Source of the DNA: Plotosus lineatus | Lineage: Eukaryota; Chordata; Actinopteri; Siluriformes; Plotosidae | DNA: 64,000 bases | Reading direction: 5' to 3' | Assembly: GCA_024760905.1 (NCBI GenBank) | Contig: CM045731.1 | Coordinates: forward strand, 19,271,001-19,335,000 | In this document: piece after piece, positions 22,795 through 33,603 of the stretch | Position numbering within the stretch: the first letter of the stretch is position 1 | Layout of the letters: every line of letters starts with the position of its first letter | Notes under the pieces: model-generated | The model's input: the letters and a program-made list of their open reading frames with translations, nothing else | The model's database searches: none | Told to the model about the DNA's origin: nothing | Translations under genes and position numbers: made by a program

Positions 22795-23129
22795 CCTTTC
22801 GGATTTTTCCTTTTATCAGGGGTCCCCACAGCAAATCATTCACACATTTGATTTGGCAGAGGTTTTTACGGCAGATGCCCTTCCTGACACAACCCTTTAG
22901 CAAGGGACAGAAACACGCTGACGGCTTTGCAGCTACTCTTTTACAAAAGTCCGCAATGGTTCTTTTACATGAACCTCACACCATAGGCAGTGAGAGACAT
23001 GGCTCACCTTTAATAACCCAGTTAGGTGCACTGGGGGGGGCAGTGACAACCTTGTGGAGAGTGGGACTCGAACCCCCAACCTTAGGATCAGCGATCCAGT
23101 GACCTATACCACTAGACCACCACTGCCCC

Positions 23130-23131
<2 letters not shown>
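22795..23131 (-). mobile_element. SINE-B copy with RTE-derived tail
   Basis: The minus-strand head is at 23060-23131 and the body at 22930-23040. The tail (22795-22920) is the reverse of GGTTGTGTCAGGAAGGGCAT plus a CCAAATCAAA word plus GACCCCTGATAAAAGG. These are the 5' leader and the extreme 3' end of the RTE-type LINE at 16810-20001 joined together. The copy shares its head and body with 22293-22640 but not the tail. Confidence 0.85.
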
Positions 23132-23176
<45 letters not shown>

Positions 23177-23181
23177 ATGTG

Positions 23182-23253
<72 letters not shown>

Positions 23254-23262
23254 CACACACAC
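23132..23262. repeat. Compound GT/TA/AC microsatellite
   Basis: About 21 GT units, then TA-rich (23180-23218), then AC and mixed repeats. Confidence 0.97.
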
Positions 23263-23266
23263 ATCT

Positions 23267-23402
23267 CGGAAGATCATGGGGGGGTTTTGTGCCGTGGGTC
23301 TTCGGTCAGGGAGTGGCTGTAGAGGCCGATACGGGATCTGTAGATCCTGCCGCAGCAAATATGCTGATCTACCCCGAGCCTCAAAAACCCTGTAGAGCTT
23401 CA
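23267..23402 (+). repeat. Dispersed repeat R
   Basis: CTCGGAAGATCATGGGGGGG and GCCGTGGGTCTTCGGTCAGG reappear reversed at 39183-39246. The part GAGGCCGATACGGGATC is only in this copy. Class unknown. Confidence 0.5.
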
Positions 23403-24029
23403 TATTAAAACACCAATTAAAGGTCCTTAAATTAGAGCAGTGTAAGGATGGCGATCACACTTCTCTGACTGCATGGCAACATTCAGTCTGTTGCAGTTTT
23501 AAACCCTTGCATTGTGAATTCACACAGCACACTCAGCAGCCAGATATGGTCTGCTGTGATGACTAATCAAGATGCTGTCTCTTGCCTCTCGTCAGACCAC
23601 TAAGTAGACTTTCCAAGTGCATTGAAAATGAGAAATGATTCCGATGTTGCACCGCAGTTGTAATGAGCGCACACCTCTCCCTCTGTGTACAGTCAGTGTC
23701 TCGTCAAAACAGCAGGATGTATCGATGAGGTTTTGTTTGCGCGTTGTTTCAATACATGGACAAAAAGGAATCAACAATTACACCCCCACACACACACATA
23801 AACACCAGCGACGGCGCGGCACAAAGTTGCGATTTGGAAGTGATGAACATGTAAGCTGGAAATCAACAGTGACGACTTGTTCAAAAGGCACAAAGGAACT
23901 GAACGTCATCCATTCACTGGAGATAAAGAACGAAATCAAAAGTACTTTCGGGATAAAACATGAGCGGAACGTGCTCATGTAAAATTATTGACAAGCACGG
24001 ACGTAAAGTCACAAACTAGTTCCGAGGTT
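23403..24029. other. Unassigned stretch
   Basis: The open frame at 23635-23982 (115 codons) shows no domain, and the surrounding sequence lacks splice signals that would single it out. I make no gene call. Confidence 0.4.
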
Positions 24030-24296
24030 CATTCTCATTCATTTTCTAATCCGCTTGATCCTAATTAGAGTCGCAGCCAACTGCATTTCATTGTATTTCA
24101 TTCGACTCGGAACGGGTTGCCCGACCACTGCAGGGTCAAAACACGCCTGATCATTCACGCATTGAAGCAATTTAGAATCACCAATCAGACTACTGTGCAT
24201 GTGTTTGGACTGATGGAAGAAACCAGAGTGCCCAGATGAAACTCACGCAAGCACGCAGGGCCCTGTAGTTGTGAGGTGAATGTACTAGCCGCCATC
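24030..24296 (-). mobile_element. SINE-A copy with internal deletion and insertion
   Basis: Reversed tail (CATTTTCTAATCCGCTTGAT), an odd TTTCATTGTATTTCATT segment, body and a partial head (CTAGCCGCC). Confidence 0.65.
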
Positions 24297-24325
24297 AGAT
24301 CATCTATCACACTGGTTGATATGTA

Positions 24326-24424
24326 TATATGCACTCCACCGTCACCCAATGTCAGCTGTGATAGGTTCAGGTGTCCTGATGACCCTAGTAGTAGGATTAA
24401 ACAGTTCGGCAAATGAGTGAGTTT
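24326..24424 (+). mobile_element. SINE-A core and tail fragment
   Basis: CACTCCACCGTCACCCAATG, GATAGGTTCAGG, TAGGATTAAACAG and AATGAGTGAG. Confidence 0.6.
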
Positions 24425-24526
24425 CTAAAATGGCATGATTTTTGCTCTCCAAGGAAAAAATCTGATTGATTGAGCTACAGCTGACCACGCCACTACTCTT
24501 TCCACTAACACAGATATAAAATAAGG

Positions 24527-24600
24527 CAGGATTATGATTTAAGAAACCCAGGGCTTTCTGGCTGTGAGGCGAACGTGCTACGCCATGCTGCCGCCCCAAT
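24527..24600 (-). mobile_element. SINE-A head fragment
   Basis: Reversed head: CCCAGGGCTTTCTGGCTG, GAGGCGAACGTGCTACGCC. Confidence 0.55.
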
Positions 24601-24899
24601 ATGAATTATGGCGAATATATGAAAACGAGAAATCGACTTCATCTTATGTGAACAAGACACGTGTTTAAAATGAATGAAAACATATATCTATATATCTTAT
24701 GTAAGTTTTTTTTTTCTGGAAAAACATGGAAGAATTATGGTACTGTATAAAAATGAGGTATAATTTATAACAAGCAAAGAGCTACTGAATAACCATCAGG
24801 AACCCTACCCACGTCTCACCTTAATGCACTGCATTTACACTTACCTTGTCAGTACAGATACGCAGGCCAATATTACAATGTACCATAAGCTGTTTCCTT

Positions 24900-25131
24900 A
24901 TAATAATAATAATAATAATAATAATAAACTCTTATGCCTCCCTGGTGTTATGTTTTGGGCTTGTCCAACCAGGAAGAGGCCCCAGGGTCGACCCAGAACC
25001 TGCTGGAGGGATTATGTCTCTCAGCTGGACGAAGTGGCTAGGGAGAGGGATGTCTGGACCTCATTGCTTAGGCTACTGCCCCCGCGACCCGACCCCAGAT
25101 TAAGCGGATATTGACTATGAGGATGATGATG
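24900..25131 (+). mobile_element. Rex3 LINE 3' fragment
   Basis: After a TAA repeat (24900-24927) the sequence encodes PGVMFWACPTRKRPQGRP, RTCWRDYVSQL and LLRLLPPRPDPRLSG, the last residues of the Rex3 polyprotein. It ends GATTAAGCGGATATTG with a GATGATGATG tail. Confidence 0.85.
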
Positions 25132-25394
25132 AAATGCTTATGAAACAAAATTCATATTTCATCAGGATACGAAACTGAAACTGATTAATGTATCCGAGCC
25201 TGTGAACTTTAAACATCAACAGTCCTGTAATATATAGTTTAATGGTTTGCATGCTAATGTGCTATTTAATTTATTAATGTTCTGTACATCTATTTATTAG
25301 TAAATACCACCAAATGAAAAAGCTTGAATGAATTTATACAACACCATGCAGGTCAATTAATTCTGCATGGCATGCTATTAATGCTACGCAGAGT

Positions 25395-25664
25395 GTTGTT
25401 CGGGTGGTATGGTGGCGTGGTGGTTAGCACGTTCCGCCTCACATGTATGGCATTTGGCAAACAATCTTATCCAGAGTGAGATATCACAGCAAGAATGCCT
25501 TAGGTTGAGATTCAAAAGGCGTTTCTGTGTACATTTCGAATATTCTTCCTACACATGCCCGGCTTTCTCAGGGGTACTACAGTTTCTTCCCACAGTTAAA
25601 AAACATGCACAGTAGGTTAATTGGCCCCTATGTGTGAGAATGAGTGTGAATGGTTGTGTAACTG
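25395..25664 (+). mobile_element. SINE-A 5' part, interrupted by Rex3
   Basis: Head TGGCGTGGTGGTTAGCACG. The head is split at 25441-25489 by a foreign 45-bp piece containing GGCATTTGGCAAACAATC and TTATCCAGAG; a related piece is at 34556-34590. Body follows to TGGTTGTGTAACTG (25651-25664), the target duplication of Rex3. The copy resumes at 29013. Confidence 0.8.
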
Positions 25665-25813
25665 CCCCTCCCTGAATCGCCACCTTATCGTGGTGGAGGG
25701 GTTTGCGTGACCTAATGATCCTAGGAGATATGTTGTCGGGGGCATAATGCCCCTGGTAGGGTCACCCAAGGCAAACAGGTCCTGGGTGAAGGTCCAGACG
25801 AAGTGCGATTCAG
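25664..25813 (+). ncRNA. Candidate HDV-like ribozyme at the Rex3 5' end
   Basis: Drawn by hand, the first 150 bases fit the nested double pseudoknot of HDV-like ribozymes. P1: CCCCTCC (25665-25671) with GGAGGGG (25695-25701), extended by a possible G-U wobble of 25664 with 25702 at the cleavage point. P2: CTGAATCG (25672-25679) with CGATTCAG (25806-25813), eight exact pairs. P3: CCAC (25680-25683) with GTGG (25690-25693). P4: TTTGC (25702-25706) with GCAAA (25771-25775), stacked on GTGACC with GGTCAC (25707-25712 and 25760-25765). An inner GGGGC/GCCCC hairpin lies within P4. HDV-like ribozymes are known at the 5' ends of some R2 and RTE LINEs. The catalytic C in J4/2 was not pinned down, and cleavage is untested. 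Confidence 0.55.
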
Positions 25814-26084
25814 AAGACCCTGATGACATCAAAGAGACATAAAAGGAAGCAGTCTCCCTTGCCCGGACACGGGTCACCGGGGTTCCCTTCTGGAACCAGG
25901 CCCGGGGAGGGGCTCGAAGGTGAGCGCCTGGTGGTCGGGCTTCTGCCCATGGAGCCTGGCCGGGCCTAGCCCGAAAAGGAGACATGTGTCCGCCCTCCCA
26001 TGGACCCACCGCCCGTGAGAGGAGTTTTAGGGGTCGGGTGCAGTGTGAGTTGGGTGGCAGCCGAAGGCATGGGTTCTGTCAGAC

Positions 26085-27423
26085 CGATCCTCGGCTACTT
26101 ACTCTGACCCTCGGGACATGGATTGTCACCTCTCTTGCAAAGAAGGAGCCTGATCTGGTGCGTGAGGTGGAGAGATACCGACTAGATATAGTCGGACTCA
26201 TCTCAACGCATAGCTCTGGCACCATCTATCTCGAGAGAGGCTGGACCGTATTCTATTCTGGAGTTGCTCATGGGGAGAGGCGGCGAGCCAGTGTGAGTAT
26301 TCTTGTTGCCCCCCGTATCGGTGCCCAAATGTTGGGGTTCTCCCCGGTTGACGAAAGGGTAGCTTCCCTCCGTCTTCAGGTGAGGGGACGGGTCCTGACT
26401 GTTATTTGTGCTTATGCACCAAATGACAGTTCAGAGTACCCACCCTTTTTGGAGTCCTCGGGGGGATGCTGGAGAACGCTCCCTCAGGAGACTCACTTGT
26501 TGTCTTGGGAGACTTCAACGCCCATGTGGGCAACGATAGTGTGACCTGGAAGGGTGTGATCGGTAGGTATGTCCTCTCCAGTCTGAAACCGAATGGTGTT
26601 TCGTTATTGAACTTCTGTGCTCGTCACAGTTTTTCTATCACGAACACCATGTTCGAACATAAGTGTGCCCAAGTGCATTTGGCACCAGGACACCCTAGGT
26701 CACAGTTCGATGATTGACTTTGTAGTCGTGTCATCGGACTTGCGGCTATATGTTTTGGACACTCGGGTAAAGAGAGGAGCTGAGCTGTCTACCAATCACC
26801 ACCTGGTGGTGAGTTGGCTTCGGTGGTGGGGGAGGCTGCCTTCCAGACCTGGCAGGCCCAAGTGTGTGATCAGAGTCTGCTGGGAACGTTTGGCGGCGTC
26901 CCCTGTTCGAGAAGCCTTTAACTCCCAACTCCGGCAGAGCTACAACCACATCCCGGAGGAGGCGGGGGACATGGAAACCGAATGGGCCATGTTTCGTGCC
27001 TCCATTGCTGAGGTCATCGGTGCTTGTCGTGGCGGTAACTGCCGAACCCGGTGGTGGACACATGCATTGAACGGGGCCGTCCTGCTGAAGAAGGAGGCCT
27101 ATCAGGTTTTATTCGCCTGTGGGATTCCTGAGGCAGCAAACAGATACCGGCAGTCCAAACGTGCTGTAGCCGAGGCTGCTATAGATGCAAAATCTCGAGC
27201 GTGGGAGGAGTTCGGTGAAGGCCTGGAGAGTGATTATCGGTTGGCCTCAAAAAGTTTCTGGACCGCCATCCGACGCGTTAGGAGGGGGAAGCAGTTCTCC
27301 ACAAACACTGGTTACAGTGGAGGTGAGGAGCTGCTTACCTTGACTGGGGATGACGTTGAGAGGTGGAGGGAATACTTTGAGAAACTCCTCAATCACCCCA
27401 AAACACTCTCTGTGGAAGAGTAA
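26085..27423 (+). pseudogene. Rex3 endonuclease and linker, frameshifted
   Basis: Three frames in succession encode GTWIVTSL (the usual catalytic N of GTWNV is I), ERGWTVFYSGVAHGERRR, TVICAYAPND, VVLGDFNAHVGND, MIDFVVVSSDLR and STNHHLVVSWL. In the last motif the usual D is N; the copy at 39465 keeps STDHHLV. The linker runs RWWTHALNGAVLLKKEAYQ to RWREYFEKLLNH and stops at TAA 27421. The first frameshift lies in a G-run at about 26462. Two catalytic-site substitutions mean the enzyme would be dead even if joined. Confidence 0.85.
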
Positions 27424-27435
27424 GACCCTGGGGGT

Positions 27436-28971
27436 TTGGGTGGGGGTCCCCTCATCACTGGAGTGGAGATCACTGAGGTTGTCAAAAAACTCCTCGGTGG
27501 TCGAGCTCTGGGGTTGGATGAGATCCGCCTGAAATATCTCAGGGCTCTGGATGCTGTAGGACTGTCTTGGTTGACACGTCTCTGCAACATTGCGTGGTCA
27601 TCGGGGGCTGTACCTCTGGATTGGCAAACTGGGGTGGTGTTCCCGATTTTTAAGAAGGGGGACCAGAGGGTGTAGGTAGGACCAGCCTACCTGGGAAAGT
27701 CTATGCAGGGGTACTAAAGAGGAGGATCCGACCAATAGTCGAACCTCGGATTCAGGAGGAACAATGTGGTTTTTGTCCTGGCTGTAGAACTAACCTGGCT
27801 GTAGAACCAACTCTATACGCTCCACAGGATTCTGGAGGGGGCATGGGAGTTTGCCCAATCTGTCCACATGTGCTTTGTGGATTTGGGGAAGGCTTTCGAC
27901 CGTGTCCTTCGAACAATCTTGTGGGGCGTGCTCCGAGAGTATGGCGTTCCAGACCCGTTGCTACGGGCCATTCGGTCGCAGTATCACCGGAGCCAGAGTT
28001 CAGTCCGTATTGGCAATAACAGGTCGAATTCGTTTCCGGTGGGAGTTGGAGTCCGCCAAGGCTGTCCTTTGTCACCGATTCTGTTCATAATTTTCATGGA
28101 CAGAATTTATAGGCGCAGTCGAGACGTTGAGGGGTTCTGGTTTGGTGGCCATCGGATCTCATCTCTGCTTTTTGCGGATGATGTCCTTTTGGCTTCATCA
28201 AGTCGGGACCTCCAGCTCTCATTGGAGCGATTCATAGCCGAGTGCAAAGCAGCCGGGATGAGGATCAGTGCCTCCAAGTCTGAGGCCATGGTTCTCGGTC
28301 AGACAATGGTGGAATGCACCCTCCGGGTTAGGAATGAGGTCCTGCCCCAAGTGGAGGAGTTTAAGTATCTTGGGGTCTTGTTCACGAGTGAGGGAAGGAT
28401 GGAGCGGGAGATCGACAGACGGATCGCTGCAGCCTCTGCTGTTAAACGGAGCCTGTACCGGTCTGTCATGGTGAAAAAGGAGCTGAGTCGCAAGGCTAAG
28501 CTCTCAATTTATCAGTCGATCTACGTTCCAACCCTCACCTATGGTCACAAGTTTTGGTTAGTGACCGAAAGAACAAGATCGCGGATACAAGCGGCTGAAA
28601 TGAGCTTCTTTCATCGGGTGGCGGGGTTCTCCCTTAGTGATAAGGTCAGAAGCTCTACCATCCGTGGAGAGCCCGAAGTAGATCCACTGCTCCTCCGCAT
28701 TGAGAGGTGCCAGGTGAGGTGGCTCGGGCATCTGGTCAGAATGCACCTTGGACACCTCCCTGGTGGGGTGTTTCGGGCATGTCCAACCGGGAAGAGACCC
28801 CGGCGTCGACCTGGAACACGCTGGAGGGACTATGTCTCTCGGCTTGTCTGGGACCACCTCGGTGTCCCCCTGGGAGAGTTGGAGGAAGTGGCTGGGGAGA
28901 GGGACATCGGGACCTCTTTGCTCAGGTTGCTGCCCCCGCGACCCGACCCTGGACTCAGCGGAAGATGATGA
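27436..28971 (+). pseudogene. Rex3 reverse transcriptase, deleted but with intact FADD
   Basis: Fingers region GRALGLDEIRLKYL and WQTGVVFPIFKKGD end at a stop near 27675, where about 30-60 bases (the NYRGI block) are lost relative to the copy at 40450. From 27868 one frame is open to the end: FVDLGKAFDRV (motif A), VRQGCPLSPILF (B), SSLLFADDVLLASS (C, intact), SKSEAMVL, FKYLGVLFTSEG, then RWLGHLVRM, RRRPGTRWRDYVSRLVWDHL and LLPPRPDPGLSG. The stop is in the GATGATG tail. Confidence 0.85.
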
Positions 28972-29012
28972 TGATGAGAATGATGATGATGATGATGATG
29001 GTTGTGTAACTG

Positions 29013-29116
29013 TTGGCCCTGCAATGCCCTGGTGAGCTTTCCAGGGTGCACCCTGCCCTACCCAGCCTCCCCAAGACCCTATTTAGGATTAATCTGTTCA
29101 GAAGATGAATGAATTA
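29013..29116 (+). mobile_element. SINE-A 3' part, continuation after Rex3
   Basis: TTGGCCCTGCAATGCCCTGG, GAGCTTTCCAGGGTGCACC and TTTAGGATTAATCTG, then AAGATGAATGAATT. It completes the copy begun at 25395. Confidence 0.85.
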
Positions 29117-29322
29117 GTCCGAAAACATACACATTATGCTACTTGGCTGTTACCCTTAGCTATGTATGTGAGTGTGAATAGTTGTGTGTTTTGTCATGTA
29201 ATAGTCTGGCGAGCATTTCAGGGTGTACCCAGCCTTAGTCCAGTGTCGGTTGAGATAGGCTCCAGCTGCCCCATAACCCAAATAATACTAAGAGGTTTGG
29301 TAAATGAGTCAGAGAGCGAGAA
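29117..29322 (+). mobile_element. SINE-A, 5'-truncated
   Basis: Starts at the body word CCGAAAACATACACATTATG. Core GGCGAGCATTTCAGGGTGT and tail AATACTAAGAGG are diverged. Confidence 0.65.
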
Positions 29323-29815
29323 TGCTGTTATTTCTTCTCAGGCAAAGCAAGATCTTTTCATCTGTTATACAGCAGAAACAAGTAAATACAAACAATTTAT
29401 CAAAAATTATTTAGGGATTATAGTGAATTATTTAGCAATTGTCATGAAAACAAACAAGAAAAGAACAGAGCTGTGGAAGTCTGGGCCCACTGAAACTACA
29501 GCACTGGCTTTAACGGCAGTGTTAGCATTCCATGTAGTATGTGTCTGAAGATGAATAACCCAACAGAACGCAGTGCTGTTCTTATGAATGAGCCGCCAGC
29601 ACAACCTCAGAAATATGTTGAGATATGCCGAAGTAAACAAAGACAAATTTAAAACAAGCCAACTCTTCAAAAAATTTAAATTATTCATCATTTTTTTTTG
29701 GCCTAAAGTGTTAGCATGAAAAAAAAAAATTGTCAAATTAAAATTTAAAAAGATGCTAAAAGAAAGGTTTTTTTTTTTTTAAAGAAAGACTTTTTTCATG
29801 TAAGTTGCTATTTAT
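29323..29815. other. Unassigned stretch
   Basis: AT-rich with short homopolymers. Nothing recognised. Confidence 0.4.
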
Positions 29816-30172
29816 CATTCATTCATTCATTTTCTGAACCACTTAATTCTAATTAGGGTCATGGGGGGGCTGGCATCCATCTCACCCTGTTAACTCAATT
29901 AAATCAATTAACTGGCACCCATCGTAAAGCTCGCCAGGCAATTGCAGGGCCAACAGTCACACAAACATTTATACTCACATTCACACCTAGGGGTAATTTG
30001 GAACAGCCAATTAACCGACTGCATGTTTTTGTACTGAGGGAGGAAACCAGAGTACCCAGAGGAAACCCACACATGCACGGGGAGAATACAGAAATGCCTG
30101 AGCTGGGAATCGAACCCAGGACATTCTTGCTGTGAGGCAGACGTTCTAACTACTACGCCACCATGCCGCCAT
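29816..30172 (-). mobile_element. SINE-A copy, full length
   Basis: Reversed tail with ATTCATTCATTCATTTTCTG, core containing a local repeat (AACTCAATTAAATCAATTAA), body, B box GGTTCGATTCCC and head GGCGTAGTAGTTAGAACG. Confidence 0.85.
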
Positions 30173-30597
30173 TTGCTATTTATAGAAAATGTTTAATCTG
30201 CTAAATGCTAATTATGCTAATTACTCAGTAGACAAACATTCCAGTAACTAAAATACTTAGATAAATTCTAGCCTGTAATAATTCACAACAAAAAAAAGTT
30301 AATTCACAATTTACAGTTAATTAACATTTGAAATTTCTGTACAAGGAAAATTGGAGTAAAATACAATTTGCTGGTTTCCTTTTTCTTTACAAGTTGTTAT
30401 ATACAAAATATTATACTGTTCATCTTTAGTCTTCTTCTTCTTCTTCTTTTCCTTTCGGCTGTTCTCTTCAGGGGTCGCCACAGCGAATCATCTGTCTCCA
30501 TTTCACCCTATCCTGTGCATCTCCTTCTCTTACACCAACTACCGTCATGTCTTCTTTCATCATATCCATAAATCTTCTCTTTAGTCTTCCTCTAGGC

Positions 30598-31761
30598 CAG
30601 GGGTCGGGAACCTTTTTGACTAAGAGCCAAAAAAAAAAAAAACAATTTAAAATCTAATCTTCTGAGGGCCAAATATATTTTTTAAAACTGAGACTAACAA
30701 TTTTAGAGTATAATAAGACTGAATTTATTTTAAACATTGTTATAACAGAGTTATTTATTCCGGGGATTTATCCTCCAAAAGGTTGGAGTTTGAATCCGGC
30801 CGAGTCATACCATAAGACGTTAAAATTTGGTAGTTGTTGCTTCCTGATTGGTGCTCAGCATCAAAGCATAGAACAATGCATTAACTGCCGCTGCACAGTA
30901 GCGACAGGTGCCCAGAGCACAAAAGACCAGATTTCATGTATGTAATGTACTTTTACAATAAAAAGTTATTATCAATAAATAACTGAACAGTTCCCAGAGC
31001 GCTTTGAGCTTAATATTCCAGTATGGATAAAGCGCGATATAAACCTACGACATAACATAACATTAATAAGAAAAGTACTTCTTATTATTGATGCGACTTC
31101 TGGTGCTCCATGGTGTTGCTGATGGCTTTGGTGTCTGGTTGATACGTGCTGAGGTTCAGCTTCATGCAGGTGTTTAGGCTTCCATTTATTATACATGACC
31201 GCAGGTTGGTCTTGATGCTTTTCAGGTGTGAGAAGGACTGCTGCGCATGTGGAGCCAAACATGGTCAATACGACAGGACTCACACACTGCAGTGTTTATG
31301 TGACAGGAAGCGCATCCCAAGTTTTGGCAATTAGCTGGTCTGCCGGTTGAAGTTTTTCATGTTTGTCCATTTGTGTTTTGCTTGCCAGCTCTGCTTGTCT
31401 TCTTGCACATGAGCTGATCAAAACGAGGGAAATTTTCCTCTTTACCCCAAAACAACTCACGCATTCTGTTGCATATAATCTAATAAAATTTCAGCTTCAA
31501 GGTATCGGCCCTGCCCACACACTGGAGTACAGAAAGGATTGGCTCTCCGCTGCGCACCACAGTGATAATAGATTGAAATGCGTGAGATTTATTTATGTTT
31601 TTGTTTTATATGATGGCTTTTTTTCTGCATTTTTATTTAAATGACAGAGAAATTATGTATTAGTTATTCTGTTACTAAAGGCCACCTGATTTATCTGAGA
31701 GCCAGATGCAGTCATCAAAAGAGCCACATCTGGCTCGCGAGCCATAGCTTGCCGACCCCTG
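30598..31761 (-). mobile_element. hAT element nested in the RTE copy
   Basis: Starts CAGGGGTCGGGAACC and ends GCCGACCCCTG (reverse complement CAGGGGTCGGC). Flanks CTCTAGGC (30590-30597) and CTCGAGGC (31762-31769) are an 8-bp duplication with one change. On the minus strand near 31140-31260 one frame reads SFSHLKSIKTNLRSC, then LNTCMKLNLSTYQPDTKAIS. This matches the C-terminal dimerisation region of hAT transposases. It is the same family as 44387-45233 and carries SINE-C at 30758. Confidence 0.85.
30758..31062 (+). mobile_element. SINE-C copy nested in the hAT element
   Basis: CCGGGGATTTATCC, B box GAGTTTGAATCCGG, TTGTTGCTTCCTGATTGGTG and ATAGAACAATGCATTAACTG match 11095-11345 reversed; part of the head is deleted. 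It ends with GCGCTTTGAGC and AAGCGCGATATAAACC, a tail word set common in fish SINEs. Confidence 0.7.
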
Positions 31762-31767
31762 CTCGAG

Positions 31768-33603
31768 GCCTTCTGCCTGGCAGTTCCAACCTCAGCATTC
31801 TACTACCAATATATTCACTATCCCTCCACTGTGTCCACACTATCTCAATCTAGCCTCTCCGACTTTGTCTGCAAAACCTCTTACATGTGCTGTCCCTCTG
31901 ATGAACTCATTCGTGATCCTATCCATCCTCGTTACTCCCAAAGAGAACTTCAACATTTTCATCTCTGCTAACTCCAGCTCTGTCTCCTGTCTTTTCCTCA
32001 GCGCCACTATTTCTAAACCACACAACATTGCTGGCCTCATCATCGTTTTGTACACTTTACCTTTCATTCTTGCTATCACACATCACACCGGACACTTTTC
32101 TCCAGCCATTCCAACCTGCCTGCACACGCTTCTTCACCTCTTTTCCACACTCTCCATTGCTCTGGATTGTTGAGCCTAAGTACTTAAAATCCTCCACCTT
32201 CTTTATCTCTGCTCCCTCCCTTTAACCGCACCGTTCCTCTTGGGTTCTTGTCATTCACACACATGTATTCTGTCTTACTGAGGCTAACTTTCATCCCTCT
32301 CCTTTCCAGGGCATACCTCCACCTCTCTAGATTTCCCTGCACTTGTTCTCTGCTCTCACTACAGATTACAATGTCATCTGCAAACATGATAGTCCATGGA
32401 GATTCTTGTCTAACCTCATCTGTCAGCCTGTCCATCATTATAGTAGACAAGAAGGGGCTCAAAGCTGACCCTCGATGCAGTCCCACCTCCACCTTGAACT
32501 CTTCCGTCACTCCGACAGCACATCTCACCACTGTCTTACATCTCTCATACATGTCCTGCACCACTCTAACATACTTCTCTGCCACTCCAGACTTCCTCAT
32601 GCAATACCACAGTTCCTGTCTCGGCACCCTATCATATGCTTTCTTCAGATCCACAAAGGCACAATGCAGCTCCTTCTCGGTATTTCTATAATAACTTCCT
32701 CAAATCAAACACTGCATCTGTGGTGCTCTTTCTTGGCATGAAACCAAACTGGTGTTCACAAATGCTGACCTCTACCCATAGTCTACCTTCCACTATTCTT
32801 CCCATAACTTCATTGTATGGCTCATAGATTTTATCTCTCTGTAGTTGCCACAATTCTGCACGTCTCCCTTGTTCTTAAAAATGGGCACCAGCACACTTCT
32901 CCTTTCCTCTGGCATCATCTCACTCTCTAAGACCTTGTTAAATATTATTGTCAGGAAATCTACTGCTACCTCTCCTAGACACTTCCATACCTCCACCGGT
33001 ATGTCTTCAGGACCAACTGCCTTTTCTCTCTTCATCCTCTTCAATGCCCTCCTCACTTCACCCTTACTAATCTATACTACTTCCTGGTCCTCAATGGTCA
33101 CCTCTTCTACTCCTTTTTTCTCTCTCATTTTCCTCATTCATAAGCTCTTCAAAGTACTCTTTCCATCTTCCCAGCACACTTCTGTCATCAGTCAATACAT
33201 TTCCCTCTCTGTCTTTAATCACTCTAACTTGCTGCACGTCTTTCCCATCTCTATTTCTCTGCTGTGCCAACCTGTATAAATCATTTTCTCCCTCCTTATT
33301 GTCCAACCTAGCATACAAGTCATCATACGCCCTCTGTTTGGCATTTGACACCACTACCTTGGCCTTACGCTGTGTATCCCTGTACTGTTTACTCTCTTCA
33401 GTCCTCGCAATGTCCCACTTCTTCTTGGCTAACCTCTTCCTTTGTACACACTCCTGCACTTCCTCGTTCCACCACCAAGTCTCATTATCTACTTTACTCC
33501 CAGAGGACATACCAAGTACTCTCCTACCTGTCTCCCTGATCACATTTGCTGTAGGTGTCCAGTCATCCGGAAGCAAATCCTGACCACCCAAATCCTGTTT
33601 CAA
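31768..33603 (-). pseudogene. RTE linker, RT and C-terminus, frameshifted
   Basis: Minus strand blocks in order: ETWWWNEEVQECVQRKRLAK, AYDDLYARLDNKEGENDLYR, KAVGPEDIPVEVWKCLGEVA, VLVPIFKNKGDVQNCGNYRE, MDLKKAYDRVPRQELWYCMR, MFADDIVICSESREQV, SLSKTEYMCVNDKNPRGT and RMDRITNEFIRGTAHV. Several frame changes (near 32190, 32700, 32800, 33070) break the frame. RT box C is FADD. Confidence 0.8.

Larger units (their letters stand above)
25665..28998 (+). mobile_element. Rex3: Rex3 LINE, full length, inactive
   Basis: A complete non-LTR retrotransposon with the 14-bp target duplication TGGTTGTGTAACTG (25651-25664 and 28999-29012), inserted in a SINE-A. Order: structured leader, AP endonuclease, linker, RT, C-terminal region and a GAT/GATG tail. 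The RT region contains the words on which the standard Rex3 PCR primers are placed (WQTGVV, and CAAGGCTGTCCTTTGTCACC encoding QGCPLSP), as I recall them, which supports the Rex3 name. Frameshifts in the endonuclease (near 26462 and 26690), a stop at 27421 and a deletion near 27675 show that it cannot make protein. Confidence 0.92.

Noticed and set aside
23133..23408. Open frames of alternating C-V, Y-I and H-T residues
   Set aside because: They are translations of GT, TA and AC microsatellites.
23635..23982. 115-codon open frame
   Set aside because: No domain, no codon-usage contrast and no splice signals that would favour it over chance.
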